Shown here: piece after piece, positions 48,961-52,767 of the stretch | Position numbering within the stretch: position 1 is the first letter of the stretch | How the letters are laid out: each line of letters starts with the position of its first letter | Origin: JAFGBM01 sp964564915 | Lineage (GTDB): Bacteria; Actinomycetota; Actinomycetes; Actinomycetales; Demequinaceae | Length of the DNA stretch: 52,767 bases | Assembly (NCBI GenBank): GCA_964564915.1 | Contig: CAZMCU010000006.1 | Location: 1 to 52,767 of the forward strand | Direction of reading: 5' to 3' | Position numbers and translations under genes: made by a program | The notes under the pieces: model-generated | Told to the model about the DNA's origin: nothing | Database searches by the model: none | What the model saw: the letters and a program-made list of their open reading frames with translations, nothing else

Positions 48961-51228
48961 CTACAACTTCACCATCGGCGCGAACCTCAGCAGCAACCTC
49001 TTCACCCCCGGCTCACCGAAGTCCACCTTCGCGACCGCGTTGCGCCCTTGCCCCTCAAGCGCGATGACCTTGCCCAACCCGTATTGATCGTGCGTGACGC
49101 GATCCCCAACCTCCAAGCCAAGGTCGCCTTCGGGAACAGAACCGGGGGGCGATGGCGGCACCCCTCGACCCGAGGAACGTCCGTACACGCTCGACCACGC
49201 TTCTCCCCGATCGTCAAACCGCTCCGTCCGACCTCGAAGCGCCGCGGCCGATCCCTCGGCGCGTCTCCAGAAGACCAGTTCGGTCGGGATCTCCTCGACG
49301 AACCTCGACAAGGGGAAGTACTGGGTTGCTCCCCAACTCGACCGCACCTCGGCGCGGGTGAGGTAGAGACGCTCGCGCGCTCGGGTCAGTCCGACGTAGG
49401 CGAGACGACGCTCCTCCTCCAACTCACCCGAGGACTCCATCGAGCGCACGTGGGGGAACGTCCCCTCCTCCAGTCCCGTGAGGAAGACCACGGGATACTC
49501 CAGTCCCTTGGCCGTGTGCAGCGTCATGAGGGTGACGACGCCCCCCGACCCGTCGGGGTTCGGCACTTGGTCAGCATCCGCGACGAGTGCCACCTTTTCG
49601 AGGAACTCGGCAAGAGTGCCGTCCGGGTTCTCTTCGGAGAACTCGCGCCCGACCGCGATGAGTTCCATAACGTTCTCGATGCGGCTGGCATCCTGAGGGT
49701 CGTCGCTCGCCCGGAGCGCCGTGAGGTATCCCGTCTGCTCCGCGATCGCATCGAGTAGGGCCGCGGGTCCGTTGTCCCGCGCGAGCGCCCGGAACTCGTC
49801 CATCGTTGCGACGAAGGCGTCGATCGCGGCACGGGCCCTTGGGGTGAGGCTCGGTGCCGCGTCGAGGTGCCGCAGCGCCGCTCCGAACGAGACCTTCACC
49901 GACCGGGCGGCAGCTTCGATCCCCTCGACCGCAACGTCCCCGATCCCCCTCCGGGGTGTGTTGATGATGCGTCGGGTGGCGATATCGTCGTCCTCGTTGA
50001 CGATCGCCGCGAGGTAGGCGAGCATGTCCTTGATCTCCGCGCGTTCGTAAAACCGCGTCCCGCCCACGACCGTGTAAGGTATCTCGGCCCGGATGAACCG
50101 CTCCTCAATCGCTCGGGATTGGGCGTTCGCCCGGTACATGACGGCAACGTCGGACGGTGCCGAGCCGTGCTCGCGGATGAGTGTCGCGATCTCCTCCGCG
50201 ACGAACGCGGCCTCGTCTTGCTCGGAATCCCCCGTGTAGCCGATGATCTGCTCGCCGTTGCCCGAATCGGTCCACAGGTTTTTCGGGCGACGTTCGGTGT
50301 TGTTCGAGATGACGGCGTTCGCGGCGCTGAGGATGGTCTGGGTCGAGCGGTAGTTCTGTTCGAGCCGGATGACGTGCGCGGTCGGATAGTCCTTCTCGAA
50401 TTCGAGGATGTTCCGAATTGTCGCGCCCCTGAACGCGTAGATGGACTGGTCCGCGTCCCCGACGACGGTGATCGCCCCTGGCGGAGGTTCCGCCCCCTCC
50501 CGTCCGACGATCTCGCGCACCAAGACGTACTGGGCGTGGTTGGTGTCCTGATACTCGTCGACGAGGATGTGGCGGAATCGCTCCCTCAGGCGCCGCGCGA
50601 CGTCCGGATGCTCCTGCAGCAGGCGCACCGTCTTGAAGATGATGTCGTCGAAATCGACGGCATTGGCGGCCTCAAGGCGCGCCTGGTAGGGCCCGTATGC
50701 GAGTCCCGCCTGGTGCTCGAGCGTGTACTTGGACGCCGACTGGGTGAGGGTCACCGCCTCGTCCGGGCCAATGAGCTCATCCTTGAATCGTCCGATACGG
50801 GCGGCGAGGCCCTTGGGGGTGAACTGCTTGGGATCGAGGTTGAGGTCCTTGGCCACGAGTCGCATGAGGTTGACGGTGTCCGCGGTGTCGTAGATCGAGA
50901 AGTTCGATCCCAGCCCGGCGGCTTCGTGCTCCCTCCGAAGAATGCGAACACAAGCGCTGTGGAAGGTGGAGACCCACATCCCCCGGGCTTCCGGGCCGAC
51001 GAGCGTCTCGACCCTTCCCCGCATCTCCCCTGCGGCTTTGTTGGTGAACGTGATGGCAAGAATCTCGTGCGGTCGAGCCCTTCCCGAGGCAAGGAGGTGC
51101 GCGACACGATGGGTGAGGACTCTGGTCTTGCCCGAGCCGGCCCCCGCGATGATGAGCAGGGCAGGGCCTTCATAGAGCACGGCCTCTGCCTGCTCGGGGT
51201 TGAGCCCCTCGACGAATCGCGCATCCAT
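48961..51228 (-). CDS. pcrA: ATP-dependent DNA helicase PcrA
   Basis: A 755-residue SF1A 3'-5' helicase of the PcrA/UvrD1 type. It begins LNPEQAEAVLYEGPALLIIAG with Walker A AGAGSGKTRVL. ITFTNKAAGEMRGRV, the motif II LVDEYQDTNHAQY, the motif III VVGDADQSIYAFRGA, TLHTAKGLEYPVVFLTGLEEG and the motif VI YVGLTRARERL follow. The C-terminus has the PcrA-typical GDRVTHDQYGLGKVIALEG, a KOW/Tudor-like fold that contacts RNA polymerase in other bacteria. ATG at 51228 is preceded by TAGACT 9 nt upstream. The fourth UvrD-like helicase in the window. Confidence 0.95.
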   Translation of the reverse strand: MDARFVEGLNPEQAEAVLYEGPALLIIAGAGSGKTRVLTHRVAHLLASGRARPHEILAITFTNKAAGEMRGRVETLVGPEARGMWVSTFHSACVRILRREHEAAGLGSNFSIYDTADTVNLMRLVAKDLNLDPKQFTPKGLAARIGRFKDELIGPDEAVTLTQSASKYTLEHQAGLAYGPYQARLEAANAVDFDDIIFKTVRLLQEHPDVARRLRERFRHILVDEYQDTNHAQYVLVREIVGREGAEPPPGAITVVGDADQSIYAFRGATIRNILEFEKDYPTAHVIRLEQNYRSTQTILSAANAVISNNTERRPKNLWTDSGNGEQIIGYTGDSEQDEAAFVAEEIATLIREHGSAPSDVAVMYRANAQSRAIEERFIRAEIPYTVVGGTRFYERAEIKDMLAYLAAIVNEDDDIATRRIINTPRRGIGDVAVEGIEAAARSVKVSFGAALRHLDAAPSLTPRARAAIDAFVATMDEFRALARDNGPAALLDAIAEQTGYLTALRASDDPQDASRIENVMELIAVGREFSEENPDGTLAEFLEKVALVADADQVPNPDGSGGVVTLMTLHTAKGLEYPVVFLTGLEEGTFPHVRSMESSGELEEERRLAYVGLTRARERLYLTRAEVRSSWGATQYFPLSRFVEEIPTELVFWRRAEGSAAALRGRTERFDDRGEAWSSVYGRSSGRGVPPSPPGSVPEGDLGLEVGDRVTHDQYGLGKVIALEGQGRNAVAKVDFGEPGVKRLLLRFAPMVKL

Positions 51229-51237
51229 GACTCTGCG

Positions 51238-51243
51238 AGTCTA
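51238..51243 (-). promoter_or_regulatory. -10 box of pcrA
   Basis: TAGACT on the minus strand, 9 nt before the ATG at 51228, predicting an almost leaderless message. Confidence 0.45.
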
Positions 51244-51425
51244 GGCGGTGGGGCGGACCACGCGAACGTGCCCCCCTACGCTGTGATGCGCACGGCATCC
51301 GTGGTTGAGCGCACCGCGCGCGAGGAACACCATTGGTCCGTCACCATCTTTTCGTAGCGCTGTCGTTGCGTAGCGTCCCGGGAATGGCGCGACCGTTCGG
51401 CTCGTTTTCGATAAACAGCGAGACG

Positions 51426-51431
51426 TAGAAT
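51426..51431 (+). promoter_or_regulatory. Possible -10 box of the GAF-GGDEF gene
   Basis: TAGAAT about 75 nt ahead of the GTG at 51506. The 277-bp intergenic region 51229-51505 otherwise shows no gene or clear operator. Confidence 0.3.
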
Positions 51432-51505
51432 CGAGACGCGGTGGGTGTGTGTTCCGCGAGCGGTGGAGCGATTCCCACGGCACCTATCGGAGCGGCAGGT
51501 GACAC

Positions 51506-52606
51506 GTGGGCGAGACTCCTTACCCCGTCCCCGACAATGAGACGCGACGACTGGAAGTCCTCGACGCGTACAAGATCCTGGACACGTTACCCGAGCAGGT
51601 GTACGACGACTTCACCCAACTAGCCTCGATCGTCGCCGGGTGCCCCACGGCGATGCTCAGCCTCGTCGACGACCATCGGCAGTGGTTCAAGTCGAGGATC
51701 GGCATCGACGACGAGGAGACCTCCCGGGAGATCGCATTCTGTGCGCACGCGATCGTCAACCCTCGGGAGGTGATGGTCATCCCCGATGCCACGCTCGACG
51801 CACGCTTTTCCGCGAACCCCCTGGTGACCTCCGACCGGCACATCCGGTTCTACGCCGGCGCACCCCTCGTCGCCCCTTCCGGTGAAGCCGTCGGCACCAT
51901 TTGCGTCATGGACCGGGAGCCGCGCGACATCACTCCGGAGCAATCGAAAGCCTTGATGATCCTCTCCCGCCAGATCATTGCCCAACTGGAGCTACGACGG
52001 AACGTGGCTTCCCTGGAGAAGTCGGTACTGGAGAAGGAATCCCACGTCACGCACCTTCGGGAGTACCAGCGAGAGCTGGAGAGGGTCGGACGGGAGCTTC
52101 GCACCCAGTCCATGACCGATGCGCTCACTGGTGCTGGTAACCGTCGGGCGCTCGAGGAACGTCTCGAGGAGGAATACCTCCGCGCGAAGCGCTACGGCGC
52201 CGATTGTTCGCTCGTCGTCATCGACGTCGATTACTTCAAGAACCTCAACGACGAGTTCGGGCACCTCGAAGGTGACCTCGTGCTGCAAACGGTGGCAGCT
52301 CTGCTCAAGTCCAGCCTCCGTGAGCACGACTTTCTCGCGCGGTACGGCGGCGACGAGTTTGTGGCCATTCTTCCCAGTACGCACGCGATGGGGGCCTTGA
52401 TCATGGGGGAGCGCTTCCGACGCACGATCAACGCTGCCTCGTGGGGGGGTAAAGCCGTGACGATTAGCGTCGGCACGGCGACGGTGCACGACGGCATCGT
52501 GGAATCCATGAACCTCCTGAAGGAGGCCGACACCGCCCTCTATCGCGCCAAGCATGCGGGCCGTAACCGCGTTAGCGGTCCGGGGGACGACGCTCCGATC
52601 GCGTAG
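51506..52606 (+). CDS. GAF-domain diguanylate cyclase (GGDEF)
   Basis: A 366-residue signalling protein. A GAF domain covers about 25-165 (IVAGCPTAMLSLVDDHRQWF, FCAHAI, FYAGAPLVAPSGEAVGTICV). A coiled-coil linker (about 165-205) joins it to a GGDEF domain (about 205-360). The active site is YGGDEFVAIL, and the allosteric inhibitory site RxxD is intact (REHD, five residues before GGDEF). It should make c-di-GMP with product feedback. No EAL domain. The GAF ligand is unknown, but FCAHAI-type GAF domains are common in bacterial cyclases. GTG at 51506 preceded by AGGTGA. Confidence 0.92.
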   Translation: MGETPYPVPDNETRRLEVLDAYKILDTLPEQVYDDFTQLASIVAGCPTAMLSLVDDHRQWFKSRIGIDDEETSREIAFCAHAIVNPREVMVIPDATLDARFSANPLVTSDRHIRFYAGAPLVAPSGEAVGTICVMDREPRDITPEQSKALMILSRQIIAQLELRRNVASLEKSVLEKESHVTHLREYQRELERVGRELRTQSMTDALTGAGNRRALEERLEEEYLRAKRYGADCSLVVIDVDYFKNLNDEFGHLEGDLVLQTVAALLKSSLREHDFLARYGGDEFVAILPSTHAMGALIMGERFRRTINAASWGGKAVTISVGTATVHDGIVESMNLLKEADTALYRAKHAGRNRVSGPGDDAPIA

Positions 52607-52767
52607 GCGCGTAGGTCGGAACGGCGAGGGGTGGCCAGACCTGGGTTGGGTTGGCGGGCACTGATGTGAGCACGAGCGGGTTCTCGCCCGAGTAGCTGTC
52701 GGTCGTTTCGCGGTTTGTGCCCCTCGGTCTCACGTTGAACCCGGTCGCACCTAGGCGGCTTCGCTCA
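52572..52767 (-). CDS. C-terminal part of an unknown protein, cut by the window end
   Basis: A minus-strand frame enters at 52767 and ends in TAA at 52572. The 64 readable residues include NVRPRGTNRETTDSYSGENP and VLTSVPANPTQVWPPLAVPT, and end with an Arg/Pro-rich tail. The composition is protein-like rather than random, but I recognise no family. Its last 35 bases overlap the end of the convergent GGDEF gene. Confidence 0.35.
   Translation of the reverse strand, partial: ERSRLGATGFNVRPRGTNRETTDSYSGENPLVLTSVPANPTQVWPPLAVPTYAPTRSERRPPDR

Noticed and set aside
1..52767. Defence island, prophage or transposon
   Set aside because: No transposase, integrase, phage structural gene, restriction enzyme, toxin-antitoxin pair or CRISPR/Cas signature was seen; gene order is largely conserved actinobacterial core.

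Overview
The window is a chromosomal stretch of a high-GC actinobacterium (class Actinomycetes). The evidence is gene content and order. UPF0182, the Lon-like PDZ protease, a DUF2342 metalloprotease, DUF5679, uvrD2, nudC, the two-subunit AdnAB helicase-nuclease, DUF3152, DUF3107 and a DEAD-box helicase follow the order I recall from M. tuberculosis Rv3193c to Rv3211. The sucCD, DUF6350, purN, purH, DUF3017 and mdh block is typical of Micrococcales-like genomes. The genus cannot be named. The piece is a draft scaffold: three 100-N gaps are each flanked by an identical 55-bp sequence, which looks like unresolved k-mer overlaps. Two small genes carry a one-base frameshift in a G run.

Layout. 1-18.2 kb: initiator tRNA (partial), membrane and proteolysis genes, an E1-like orphan, uvrD2, nudC, a kinase-like protein lacking its catalytic Asp, adnBA, and a DUF3152 protein whose zinc-protease motif is degenerate. 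18.2-24.7 kb: DUF3107, DEAD-box helicase with a Gly/Ser/Arg repeat tail, PHP phosphoesterase, Xaa-Pro aminopeptidase, MgtE-N/CBS protein, DUF1003. 24.7-28.6 kb: mrp flanked by two unknown small membrane proteins, then galK. 28.6-33.2 kb: one-carbon block with a ZTP (pfl) riboswitch ahead of glyA-folD-xthA, an acetyltransferase and purU. 33.2-43 kb: mdh-icd, an aquaporin-like channel, purN-purH-DUF3017, DUF6350, sucC-sucD. 43.3-49 kb: a two-component system opposite an MMPL exporter, and a DUF2510 protein. 49-52.8 kb: pcrA, a GAF-GGDEF cyclase and a partial gene.

The genes form two functional groups: DNA repair (uvrD2, adnAB, pcrA, xthA) and one-carbon/purine/TCA metabolism. In the second, glyA, folD, purU, purN and purH exchange formyl-THF, and the riboswitch would sense the purine intermediate ZTP/ZMP.

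No mobile element, CRISPR array, prophage or obvious secretion/defence island is present. I did not find a convincing new multi-gene system. The strongest non-obvious signals are: a repeated leaderless-promoter layout (TANNNT, 6-7 nt, then RTG) at many genes; the ZTP riboswitch with a DNA-repair gene as third cistron; two proteins with lost catalytic residues in a conserved neighbourhood; a cysteine-rich tail on the histidine kinase; and the pair of uncharacterised membrane proteins around mrp.
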